Shown piece after piece: positions 1 through 5,938 of a stretch of DNA of 7,735 nucleotides (position 1 is the stretch's first letter; every line of letters begins with the position of its first letter). The position numbers and the translations under genes are program-made. The notes beneath the pieces were generated by a model. That model worked only from the letters and a program-made list of their open reading frames with translations. It was not told the origin of the DNA and ran no database searches. Origin of the DNA: Bacteroidota bacterium (GTDB taxonomy: Bacteria; Bacteroidota; Bacteroidia; UKL13-3); contig CANFSD010000071.1 in the NCBI GenBank assembly GCA_947449515.1, positions 1 to 7,735 of the forward strand. Reading direction: 5' to 3'.

Positions 1-55
1 GAGACACATTATTACCCACCATCGGGCGCTTACCGGTTAAATCACATACTCTCAT
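1..55 (-). CDS. rpmB: 50S ribosomal protein L28, N-terminal part (cut by window edge)
   Basis: Reading the minus strand from the ATG at 55-53 gives 18 residues, MRVCDLTGKRPMVGNNVS, and then the window ends. This is the conserved start of bacterial ribosomal protein L28, which usually reads M(S)RxCxxTGKxxMxGNNVSH. L28 is a structural protein of the large ribosomal subunit. The rest of the gene lies left of the window. In many Bacteroidota rpmB is followed by rpmG (L33), a DUF4295 gene and ftsY; whether that holds here cannot be seen. The start is supported by a promoter-like sequence ending about 25 bp upstream. The piece is short, but the match is distinctive. Confidence 0.9.
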   Translation of the reverse strand, partial: MRVCDLTGKRPMVGNNVS

Positions 56-80
56 GACAATATTTTCTTCAAAAGGACTG

Positions 81-110
81 CAAATATCGGCCTTTTTTTA
101 ATAAATGCAA
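81..110 (-). promoter_or_regulatory. Putative rpmB promoter, Bacteroidota type
   Basis: On the minus strand TTG (110-108) is followed by a 19-bp spacer and GATATTTG (88-81). This is one mismatch from the Bacteroidota -33/-7 pattern TTG-N19-TAnnTTTG. Transcription would start about 20 bp before the rpmB ATG at 55, a normal short leader. Pattern match only. Confidence 0.5.
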
Positions 111-253
111 TAACTTCTTCAAAGTTTTCTGATAATAATTTGAATAACTTCCGTTTTCGAGCGCCAGAATAATTTAATCTATTTATTTTCAGCAACTTAA
201 ACCAAACACCTCGGTGGAAAAGAATTTGAAGTCCGCTTTATTATTACAGGAAC

Positions 254-284
254 TTGCCTGTTGAAATAAATTTAAGTTGATTTG
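254..284 (+). promoter_or_regulatory. Weak candidate promoter for the enoyl-CoA hydratase gene
   Basis: TTG at 254-256, a 20-bp spacer and TTGATTTG at 277-284 resemble the Bacteroidota consensus TTG-N19-21-TAnnTTTG with one mismatch. The start site would fall near 290, giving a leader of only about 13 bases before the ATG at 303. If real, it argues against a start at the upstream TTG (282), which would lie inside the -7 element. The rest of 56-302 holds no gene that I can see, only AT-rich divergent spacer. Confidence 0.25.
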
Positions 285-302
285 CTACAAATAAACTCAG
301 TT

Positions 303-1082
303 ATGGAATTTCAATTCATCTTGGTAGAAGCCAATTACCAGCCAAATATAGCATTAATTCGTTTAAACCGTCCTAAGGAGCTCAATGCCCTCAACCTTCA
401 ATTGATGTTGGAGATGAAAGAAGCCTTGGCCCAATTGGATGCCAATGAAGAAGTGCGTTGTATTATAATAACAGGTAACGAGCAGGCATTTGCTGCAGGA
501 GCAGACATTAAACAGATGGAAAGTAAAACTGCCATAGATTTATTGAAAATTGATCAATTTGAAACTTGGGACCAAATAAGAAAGACTAAAAAGCCCATTA
601 TAGCTGCCGTTTCCGGATTTGCTTTGGGTGGTGGTTGTGAGTTGGCCATGACTTGCGATATGATCATTGCTGCAGAATGCGCTAAGTTTGGACAGCCCGA
701 AATAAAATTGGGTATTATGCCTGGAGCAGGCGGCACCCAACGTTTAACCAAAGCGGTTGGCAAGGCATTGGCCATGGAAATGGTATTGACCGGTAAATTT
801 ATTGGAGCTGAAGAAGCGAAAAATATTGGCTTGGTAAACCGTGTAGTACCGGATGAAGTCTATCTAGATGAAGCGGTAAAATTGGCAAAAGAAATTGCGC
901 AAATGAGTCCGGTAGCGGTTCGTTTGGCAAAAGAGAGCGTATTAAAAGCATTTGACAGTGGCTTACAAGAAGGTTTGTATTTTGAAAGAAAGAACTTCTA
1001 TATGTGTTTTGCCAGTGAGGACCAAAAAGAAGGAATGAATGCATTTGTTGAAAAACGTAAACCCGTTTTCAAAGGCAATTAA
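303..1082 (+). CDS. Enoyl-CoA hydratase (crotonase family)
   Basis: A 259-residue soluble protein predicted to add water across 2-trans-enoyl-CoA to give 3-hydroxyacyl-CoA, a step in fatty-acid beta-oxidation and related CoA pathways. It follows the mitochondrial short-chain enoyl-CoA hydratase pattern closely. AAGADIKQM (64-72) is the CoA/oxyanion segment. ALGGGCELAM (107-116) carries the first catalytic glutamate, E113. GQPEIKLG (130-137) carries the second, E133, followed by PGAGGTQRL (140-148). Both glutamates being present favours a true hydratase over an isomerase or dehydratase relative. The C-terminus (EGMNAFVEKRKPVF) is also typical. I chose ATG 303 over an in-frame TTG at 282 because it gives the usual family length and the extra seven residues match nothing. 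queA starts 21 bp downstream, so the two probably share a transcript without an evident functional link. The exact chain-length substrate cannot be told. Confidence 0.93.
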   Translation: MEFQFILVEANYQPNIALIRLNRPKELNALNLQLMLEMKEALAQLDANEEVRCIIITGNEQAFAAGADIKQMESKTAIDLLKIDQFETWDQIRKTKKPIIAAVSGFALGGGCELAMTCDMIIAAECAKFGQPEIKLGIMPGAGGTQRLTKAVGKALAMEMVLTGKFIGAEEAKNIGLVNRVVPDEVYLDEAVKLAKEIAQMSPVAVRLAKESVLKAFDSGLQEGLYFERKNFYMCFASEDQKEGMNAFVEKRKPVFKGN

Positions 1083-1103
1083 TTTTGGTTCGAACCGAAA
1101 GCA

Positions 1104-2321
1104 ATGAACGCGAAAGAAATTTCTATTGTAGATTATACCTACCAATTACCCGAAGAGAAAATTGCGGCCTATCCCTTAGCTCAAAGAGACGAAAGCAAAT
1201 TATTGCTATATAAAAACGGGAGAATTGAGGAGGATATTTTTAAAAATCTTTCCAATCATATTGCTGCAAAAAGTTTAATGGTATTTAACAATACCAAGGT
1301 TATACATGCCCGTTTACATTTTCAAAAAGAGAGTGGAGCAAGCATTGAAGTGTTTTGCCTAGAACCCGCTAAGGGCAGCCATGAACAAGCATTGCAATCA
1401 ATTGAATATTGCCAATGGCAATGTTTACTTGGCAATGTAAAGCGTTGGAAAGGCGAAACTTTAACTAAAAAACTTCTGGTCAATGGCCAAGAAATAATTT
1501 TATCTGCCACCTTAATTACCAAGGATGGCCCATACGGTATCGTTAATTTTGAATGGGACCAGGCAAACATCCATTTTGGGCAATTGTTGCAAGAAGCGGG
1601 TGAATTACCAATTCCTCCTTACTTGAATAGAAAAACAGAAGCCAAAGACGAAGAAGTTTACCAAACCCAATATGCAAAATTTGAAGGTTCGGTTGCAGCT
1701 CCCACGGCTGGCTTGCATTTTACGGATGCTAGTTTAGCCCAATTAAGAAAAGCACAAATAAATTTAGCTGAACTAACCTTGCACGTTGGAGCAGGCACCT
1801 TTTTACCGGTAAAAGCAGAAAATCTAGCAGGACATACCATGCACCGAGAATCAGTGTTGTTGCCCAAACATTGTTTGGAAAAGATTATTGACCAAATTAA
1901 AAATAAGCAAGCAACCATTGCCGTTGGAACAACTTCATTGCGCACTCTTGAAAGTTTATATTGGCAAGGTGTGAAGGTAATGAGCCAAGGAGCAACATCT
2001 GAGGTAAATGTATGGCAATGGGATCCGTATGAATTACCCCAAGACATTAGTGTAATAGCTGCTTTAGAAGCATTATTAAAAAGATTAGAACTTGAGCAAG
2101 GGCAATTTATTTTTGGTTCGACCCAAATATTGATTGCGCCAGGATACCGCTTTAAAATAGTGGATGCTTTGGTAACTAATTTTCACCAACCCAATAGCAC
2201 TTTGCTGTTATTGGTAGCGGCCTTTATTGGCGAAGATTGGAAAAAGGTTTACCAATACGCATTGGAAAATAATTTCCGATTTTTGAGTTTTGGCGATAGC
2301 AGTTTATTGTTCAGAAATTAA
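1104..2321 (+). CDS. queA: S-adenosylmethionine:tRNA ribosyltransferase-isomerase (long form)
   Basis: QueA transfers and isomerises the ribose of SAM onto 7-aminomethyl-7-deazaguanine at tRNA position 34, giving epoxyqueuosine. Family blocks appear in order: VDYTYQLPEEKIAAYP (9-24), VFNNTKVIHARL (60-71), ELPIPPYLNR (167-176), YQTQYA then VAAPTAGLHF (186-206), LHVGAGTFLPV (226-236), HTMHRES (244-250), AVGTTSLRTLES (273-284), IAPGYRFKIVDALVTNFHQP (344-363) and the C-terminal FRFLSFGDSSLLF (391-403). At 405 residues it is about 50 longer than the E. coli enzyme (356). Most of the excess is an insertion at about 288-333, between TLES and FIFGSTQ. I recall similar long forms in Bacteroidota, so this is probably a lineage feature, possibly a paralogue. 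The stop codon overlaps that of the convergent channel gene. No other queuosine gene is in the window. Confidence 0.9.
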   Translation: MNAKEISIVDYTYQLPEEKIAAYPLAQRDESKLLLYKNGRIEEDIFKNLSNHIAAKSLMVFNNTKVIHARLHFQKESGASIEVFCLEPAKGSHEQALQSIEYCQWQCLLGNVKRWKGETLTKKLLVNGQEIILSATLITKDGPYGIVNFEWDQANIHFGQLLQEAGELPIPPYLNRKTEAKDEEVYQTQYAKFEGSVAAPTAGLHFTDASLAQLRKAQINLAELTLHVGAGTFLPVKAENLAGHTMHRESVLLPKHCLEKIIDQIKNKQATIAVGTTSLRTLESLYWQGVKVMSQGATSEVNVWQWDPYELPQDISVIAALEALLKRLELEQGQFIFGSTQILIAPGYRFKIVDALVTNFHQPNSTLLLLVAAFIGEDWKKVYQYALENNFRFLSFGDSSLLFRN

Positions 2322-3328
2322 TCGATAAGTTGGCGTAAAGTTTCCATTTGCGCATTATTACCAAGAATAATTAGTTTCATATCGGAGGTAAATTCCATAT
2401 TGATATTTGGATTTACCACATAAGTTCCATCACCCATTTTAAGGCCAATTACGTTGGCCCCAGAAATTTTTCTAATATTTAAATCTACAATGCATTTGAC
2501 GCTTAAATTCTTGGTAAGACGCGCATAAGAAAATTCTTCTAATTGCACATCTGCGCCGGCTTGTCCAGAAAGAATATCTACAAATTCATTTACATCTGGC
2601 CGAACAATGAGGGTTGCCATGTGCGCCCCTCCTATTCTATCTGGCATAATTACATTATCTGCCCCCGCACGTTTGAGCTTGGTAAAACTAGAACCGTTGG
2701 AGGCACGACTTATAATGGTAAAATTTGCATTTAAACCCCGTGCAGTTAGGGTAACAAAAACATTATCGGCATCATTTGGAAGTGTTGTAATTAAGCCACG
2801 TGCATTGGCTATTCCGGCATTAATTAATGACTCATCATTGGTTGCATCTTCATGCAAATAGTAGGCGTGCGTAGTATTAATATGCTGTTCTAATAATTCC
2901 TTTTTTGTTTCAAGAATTACATAGGGTATTTGATTCTTGTGCAGCATTTCGCAAGCCGCCTGCCCATTTCTGCCAAAGCCACAAACGATTACATGGTTTT
3001 GAAGTGCTCTAATTTTATCTTTCATACGTTTGGTTCGGATTTGCTGAAAAAAATTTCCTTCAATTAAAAATCTGGTAATGAGTGTAAGCGCGTAGGCAAA
3101 GATTCCAAGGTTGCCAATGATTAAGAAAATAGTAAATATCCTACCGGCTGTGCTCAACGGAAAAACCTCGCCATAGCCAACAGTTGCAACGGTAGTGATG
3201 GTCATGAATAGGGAATCTAAAAAGCTTGCTCCCTCTATAAACATATAACCACTAACCCCAACAGAAATTGGCACCATTAATAAGGCAATGGCAATAAAAA
3301 TTTTCGACCGTGTACTTAGTGTTTCCAC
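2318..3328 (-). CDS. Two-TM potassium channel with RCK (TrkA-N/TrkA-C) domain
   Basis: A 336-residue inner-membrane ion channel of the MthK-like architecture. TM1 is about residues 9-31, then a pore helix and the K+ selectivity filter TVGYGE (49-54), then TM2 (about 63-88). A short linker leads to a cytosolic RCK domain beginning NHVIVCGFGRNG (111-122), with the Rossmann glycines at 117-122 and an acidic residue (E140) at the end of the second strand, consistent with nucleotide or ion-ligand binding. HEDATNDESLINAG (159-172) matches the RCK core. A TrkA-C-like regulatory half fills about 255-336. The protein probably forms a tetramer gating K+ flux. The start is GTG at 3328; an in-frame stop lies just four codons upstream and the next ATG (residue 18) would cut into TM1. 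It is transcribed away from perR and meets queA tail-to-tail. The activating ligand cannot be read from the sequence. Confidence 0.9.
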   Translation of the reverse strand: METLSTRSKIFIAIALLMVPISVGVSGYMFIEGASFLDSLFMTITTVATVGYGEVFPLSTAGRIFTIFLIIGNLGIFAYALTLITRFLIEGNFFQQIRTKRMKDKIRALQNHVIVCGFGRNGQAACEMLHKNQIPYVILETKKELLEQHINTTHAYYLHEDATNDESLINAGIANARGLITTLPNDADNVFVTLTARGLNANFTIISRASNGSSFTKLKRAGADNVIMPDRIGGAHMATLIVRPDVNEFVDILSGQAGADVQLEEFSYARLTKNLSVKCIVDLNIRKISGANVIGLKMGDGTYVVNPNINMEFTSDMKLIILGNNAQMETLRQLID

Positions 3329-3347
3329 AATGGCAAATTAGCATAAT

Positions 3348-3376
3348 CAAAAGAATAATTAGGTAACTTTTATCAA
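3348..3376 (-). promoter_or_regulatory. Weak candidate promoter for the potassium channel gene
   Basis: On the minus strand TTG (3376-3374), an 18-bp spacer and TTCTTTTG (3355-3348) resemble the Bacteroidota pattern with one mismatch in the -7 element. It would start transcription roughly 10-15 bp before the GTG start at 3328. The region is AT-rich, so a chance match is quite possible. Confidence 0.28.
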
Positions 3377-3393
3377 TTTTATTGTCGATAAAA
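3368..3393. repeat. Inverted repeat in the divergent channel/perR spacer
   Basis: TTTTATC (3368-3374) and GATAAAA (3387-3393) are perfect 7-bp inverted arms around a 12-bp AT-rich centre. It overlaps the candidate -33 element of the channel gene and lies about 45 bp upstream of the perR -33 element, so it could be an operator. There is no T-tract that would make it a terminator. Low complexity makes chance origin possible. Confidence 0.3.
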
Positions 3394-3413
3394 AGTAGCT
3401 ATTTTAAAAATTA

Positions 3414-3445
3414 TTTGTGTGCCCAAAAAGAAGTAATTATATTTG
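3414..3445 (+). promoter_or_regulatory. Promoter of the perR-ahpC operon, Bacteroidota type
   Basis: TTTG (3414-3417), a 20-bp spacer and a perfect TAnnTTTG element, TATATTTG (3438-3445), form the best promoter match in the window. Transcription would start near 3450 and leave a leader of about 35 bases before the regulator's ATG at 3487. The -7 element overlaps a palindrome at 3440-3454. Confidence 0.6.
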
Positions 3446-3454
3446 TTTCAAATA
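3440..3454. promoter_or_regulatory. Palindromic operator candidate over the -7 element
   Basis: TATTTG-TTT-CAAATA is a perfect inverted repeat with 6-bp arms and a 3-bp centre. It overlaps the -7 hexamer and the presumed start site of the perR-ahpC promoter, where a repressor would block polymerase. Its sequence is not close to the B. subtilis PerR box, so if it is an operator its specificity is unknown. Confidence 0.35.
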
Positions 3455-3463
3455 ATTCCTATT

Positions 3464-3478
3464 TAAGAATTATTATTA
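3464..3478. promoter_or_regulatory. PerR-box-like sequence in the perR leader
   Basis: TAAGAAT-T-ATTATTA agrees with 11 of the 14 defined bases of the B. subtilis PerR box TTATAAT-N-ATTATAA. It lies between the presumed transcription start and the regulator's ATG, a suitable place for autorepression. The surrounding DNA is almost entirely A/T, so the match alone is weak. Confidence 0.3.
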
Positions 3479-3486
3479 TTTAAAAA

Positions 3487-3921
3487 ATGAATTTGTCACT
3501 TACCCAAATTAAAACGCAATTTCAAGAATTGGGAATAAAATCTACCCTGCCCAGGGTGGTTATATACCAATCATTGGCTAAGTCGATGCACCATCCAAGT
3601 GCCGAAGAAATACACTTGGCTATTCAAAAAAAATATCCTGGCGTGTCATTGGCTACCGTTTATAAAACACTTGACATGTTGGTGCAAAAGTCTTTGGCAA
3701 GTAAAGTAGTTACTAATGAAGACAAGGTAAGGTATGATTCTAAAATGGACAACCACATTCATTTATATTGTGAAAAGACACAAAAAATAATGGATTATGA
3801 GGACCAAGAATTAGCTGATATGTTAACAGGATATTTTTCTAAAAAAGGAATTCCAAATTTTAAAATCAATAAGATTCAAGTGAATATTAATGGAGAATCT
3901 AAAACAACAAAAAATAAATAA
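3487..3921 (+). CDS. perR: Fur-family peroxide-responsive repressor (PerR-like)
   Basis: A 144-residue cytosolic DNA-binding repressor. The N-terminal winged helix spans about 10-80 (HPSAEEIHLAI at 36-46, then SLATVYKTLDML at 54-65), and a C-terminal dimerisation/metal domain follows. All five ligands of the B. subtilis PerR regulatory metal site can be aligned: H36, D84, H90, H92 and D103. Aspartate at the last position is the PerR choice, where Fur usually has glutamate. That and the peroxidase gene 3 bp downstream favour PerR over Fur; in PerR, iron-catalysed histidine oxidation by H2O2 releases DNA. The structural zinc site is missing: of the two CxxC pairs only C95 remains, and the C-terminus (VNINGESKTTKNK) has none. 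I believe this is shared by a Bacteroidota subgroup. The leader has two operator candidates, suggesting autoregulation. An iron- or manganese-sensing Fur/Mur role is not excluded. Confidence 0.8.
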   Translation: MNLSLTQIKTQFQELGIKSTLPRVVIYQSLAKSMHHPSAEEIHLAIQKKYPGVSLATVYKTLDMLVQKSLASKVVTNEDKVRYDSKMDNHIHLYCEKTQKIMDYEDQELADMLTGYFSKKGIPNFKINKIQVNINGESKTTKNK

Positions 3922-3924
3922 ATT

Positions 3925-4569
3925 ATGACCATGTTAGTAGGAAAAAAAGCGCCATTTTTTAGCGCTGATGCCGTAGTAAACGGTGGAGAATTTGCAGAAA
4001 ATTTCTCATTAACTCAATTTGAAGGAAAGAAACAAGTTTTGTTCTTCTTTTACCCATTGGATTTTACATTTGTTTGTCCAACCGAAATCATTGCCTTTCA
4101 AGACAGGATTAAGGACTTTGAAGACAGAAACGTACAAGTGGTAGCATGTTCTGTAGACAGTAAGTTTTCGCATTGGGCATGGTTGAATACACCTAAAAAC
4201 AAAGGTGGTATTCAAGGAGTGCAATTTCCAATGGTAGCAGACATTAACAAAACCATTGCCACTAATTACGGCGTATTGGCAGGTAAATACACCTACAATG
4301 ATGAAGAACAATTAGAGTGGATTGGCGATAATGGCGAAGATGCAGTAGCCTACCGCGGATTGTTCTTAATTGATTTAAAAGGAAATGTTCGTCACCAAGT
4401 GGTTAATGATATGCCACTAGGAAGAAGCATTGACGAAGCATTGCGCATAATTGATGCCTTACAATTCTTTGAAGAAAAAGGTGAGGTTTGCCCTGCAAAT
4501 TGGCAAAAAGGAAAAGATGGTATGAACGCAACAGCAGAAGGTGTTGCTCAATACTTAGGTTCACATTAA
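3925..4569 (+). CDS. ahpC: Typical 2-Cys peroxiredoxin (AhpC/Prx1 type)
   Basis: A 214-residue cytosolic thiol peroxidase reducing H2O2, organic hydroperoxides and perhaps peroxynitrite. The peroxidatic cysteine is C51 in the signature DFTFVCPTE (46-54). The resolving cysteine is C189 in GEVCPANW (187-194), which forms a disulfide with C51 of the partner subunit. The third cysteine, C75, is not expected to be catalytic. GGIQG (94-98) stands where over-oxidation-sensitive forms have GGLG, and the C-terminus reads QYLGSH instead of the YF motif, so this form may resist sulfinic inactivation (inference). Downstream comes the terminator, and no AhpF follows, so a thioredoxin-type reductant is likely. 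I kept ATG 3925, three bases after the regulator's stop; a second ATG two codons on (3931) would give the more usual MLVGKKAP start. The tight spacing indicates translation from one perR-ahpC mRNA. Confidence 0.92.
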   Translation: MTMLVGKKAPFFSADAVVNGGEFAENFSLTQFEGKKQVLFFFYPLDFTFVCPTEIIAFQDRIKDFEDRNVQVVACSVDSKFSHWAWLNTPKNKGGIQGVQFPMVADINKTIATNYGVLAGKYTYNDEEQLEWIGDNGEDAVAYRGLFLIDLKGNVRHQVVNDMPLGRSIDEALRIIDALQFFEEKGEVCPANWQKGKDGMNATAEGVAQYLGSH

Positions 4570-4575
4570 CAACAA

Positions 4576-4629
4576 AAAACGGTCTAAAGAGCTTGTATTA
4601 TTGAGCATTTAGGCTGTTTTAGTTTTTTT
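4576..4629 (+). terminator. Intrinsic terminator after ahpC
   Basis: AAAACGGTCTAAA (4576-4588) pairs with TTTAGGCTGTTTT (4608-4620) over 13 positions, 11 Watson-Crick and two G-U. GCTT (4591-4594) and GAGC (4603-4606) can pair inside the loop. A run of seven T (4623-4629) follows at once. It closes the perR-ahpC transcript 6 bp after the stop codon. Confidence 0.8.
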
Positions 4630-4646
4630 ATGTATTTTCGGCAGGT

Positions 4647-5936
4647 ATGAAGAAATTTTTCTTTTTACCTGCCTTTTTTTTGTTGGCAGGAGGCTTATTT
4701 GCACAAACGGATAGTATACTTACTATTCAACTATCCAATTATGTAAAGGACGATAGGTTCGACAAATACCAACTCACCCTTGCCTTGTTTTTAACCCAAG
4801 GCGACACCATTTATTCAATGGATTTTGAAGGCACAAGAGAAGCCAAACCTATTGTAATTAAGCGCCCGCCAGGCTACCAGCATTATGCATATGGCAATGT
4901 GTTTTTTAGTGGCACCCATAACAATTTTAATCCAGGATATGTAAGCGTGTTGGTTTGCAGTCCTTTTAACAAGCATCCCCATTTATTTATTGATCAAAAT
5001 CAAAATTTTGATTTTACAGACGATCCAAGATTTACCATGCCTTATTATGAAGAAGAGGCCGTTGAAATTGAATTGGCTAATGAGAAAAACAATGATGGCA
5101 GAATAAAGGTAGTTCTAACCAGGAATAAACTCTATGGACAGAAATACGATTTCAAGAAACAGTTGGATGAATATTATGCTACCGCCTATAAAGGAAGAAA
5201 ATTTGTGGGTATGGAGTATACCTACAGAGAGCAAAGGTATATTACCAGGGCTGGCTTGGTTTTGCAAGGGAAAGAATCCTTTAAAATTGCTTTAATGGAT
5301 TGCAATGCAAATGGCATTTATAACGACCCAGAGGTAGATAAAATACTTTTTGCAAATGTTAGGGATTCTTTGATGGACGCCACCAATCCTTTGAATTATG
5401 TGCATATCCAAAAGGTTGGAAAGCGCAGTTATTTTGAAAAGAACGACCAATTGTACGAGGTCATAGAGGCAGACAATGCAGGTAAATTTATTCGCATTAA
5501 ACCAAGCAATGACCAGATTGATTTTGATAGAATTGCCATTGGCAAAAAAGTACCCAAGGTAAATTTCACCTTGGTTAAAGGTCAAAAATTGAAATTAAAA
5601 AAGCTAAGAAGGAAAGAAGTTTATTTATATTTTGGGAATAAGACCAGCAAGAATTTTCGTTCAGACACTATGATGCTGCGCCAAATTGCTGCCTTAGATA
5701 CCAATAGGTTAAAAGTAATTTGTGTATTGTACGTAAACAAAAGTTACGAGTTACGTATATTTAATACCGACGCCCAACCCAATTATTTATTGGCATACGG
5801 CACCAAAGAGCTCAGCAATAAATTAGGAATAAATAGCCTGCCTCAAACCTTGTATTTAGGCAAAAGAAGACGTGTAAAAAGGTACGGTTTGAACCCAGCA
5901 GATTTTTTAAGTGACTGGATTAAAAACAATCCATAG
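4647..5936 (+). CDS. Secreted protein with cysteine-less thioredoxin-like C-terminal domain
   Basis: A 429-residue protein of unknown function. Residues 1-19 are a clear Sec signal peptide (MKKFFFLPAFFLLAGGLFA, cleavage probably before Q20), with no lipobox. Two similar acidic loops lie 102 residues apart: DQNQNFDFTD (116-125) and DCNANGIYND (218-227). They share the pattern DxNxN[FG]x[FY][TN]D, like calcium-binding loops, suggesting a duplicated beta-rich module. From about 298 on it resembles a TlpA/thioredoxin fold: a GKKVPKVNFTL lead-in, strand VYLYFGN (325-331), helix MMLRQIAAL (342-350), strand LKVICVLYV (355-363), and LPQTLYL (398-404) with a probable cis-proline at P399. Where TlpA has WCxxC there is KTSKNFRSD (332-340), so it cannot do dithiol exchange; the three other cysteines are scattered. 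An insulated single gene lies here: a terminator precedes it and a convergent gene ends 2 bp after it. Basic clusters (KLKLKKLRRK, KRRRVKR) are notable. Confidence 0.75.
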   Translation: MKKFFFLPAFFLLAGGLFAQTDSILTIQLSNYVKDDRFDKYQLTLALFLTQGDTIYSMDFEGTREAKPIVIKRPPGYQHYAYGNVFFSGTHNNFNPGYVSVLVCSPFNKHPHLFIDQNQNFDFTDDPRFTMPYYEEEAVEIELANEKNNDGRIKVVLTRNKLYGQKYDFKKQLDEYYATAYKGRKFVGMEYTYREQRYITRAGLVLQGKESFKIALMDCNANGIYNDPEVDKILFANVRDSLMDATNPLNYVHIQKVGKRSYFEKNDQLYEVIEADNAGKFIRIKPSNDQIDFDRIAIGKKVPKVNFTLVKGQKLKLKKLRRKEVYLYFGNKTSKNFRSDTMMLRQIAALDTNRLKVICVLYVNKSYELRIFNTDAQPNYLLAYGTKELSNKLGINSLPQTLYLGKRRRVKRYGLNPADFLSDWIKNNP

Positions 5937-5938
5937 GC

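Noticed and set aside
246..261. ACAGG-6-CCTGT inverted repeat in the rpmB/hydratase spacer
   Set aside because: Arms are only 5 bp, there is no T-tract, and it could easily be chance.
282..302. In-frame TTG extension of the enoyl-CoA hydratase by seven residues
   Set aside because: The extra residues match no family feature, ATG 303 gives the usual length, and the TTG falls in a possible -7 element.
1658..2047. 129-codon minus-strand open frame inside queA
   Set aside because: It lies opposite strongly conserved QueA motifs, has no recognisable protein features, and is a shadow of the coding strand.
3023..3025. Internal ATG (residue 102) that could yield an RCK-only product, as reported for MthK
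   Set aside because: There is no ribosome-binding site in front of it and nothing else in the sequence supports internal initiation.
4633..4640. TATTTTCG as a -7 promoter element for the 429-residue secreted protein
   Set aside because: It has one mismatch in the TTTG part and no TTG at the right distance upstream, so no promoter is called.
4630..4650. Six-codon upstream frame (MYFRQV) whose TGA overlaps the ATG at 4647 as ATGA
   Set aside because: It begins right after the terminator T-tract, has no ribosome site, and is most likely accidental.
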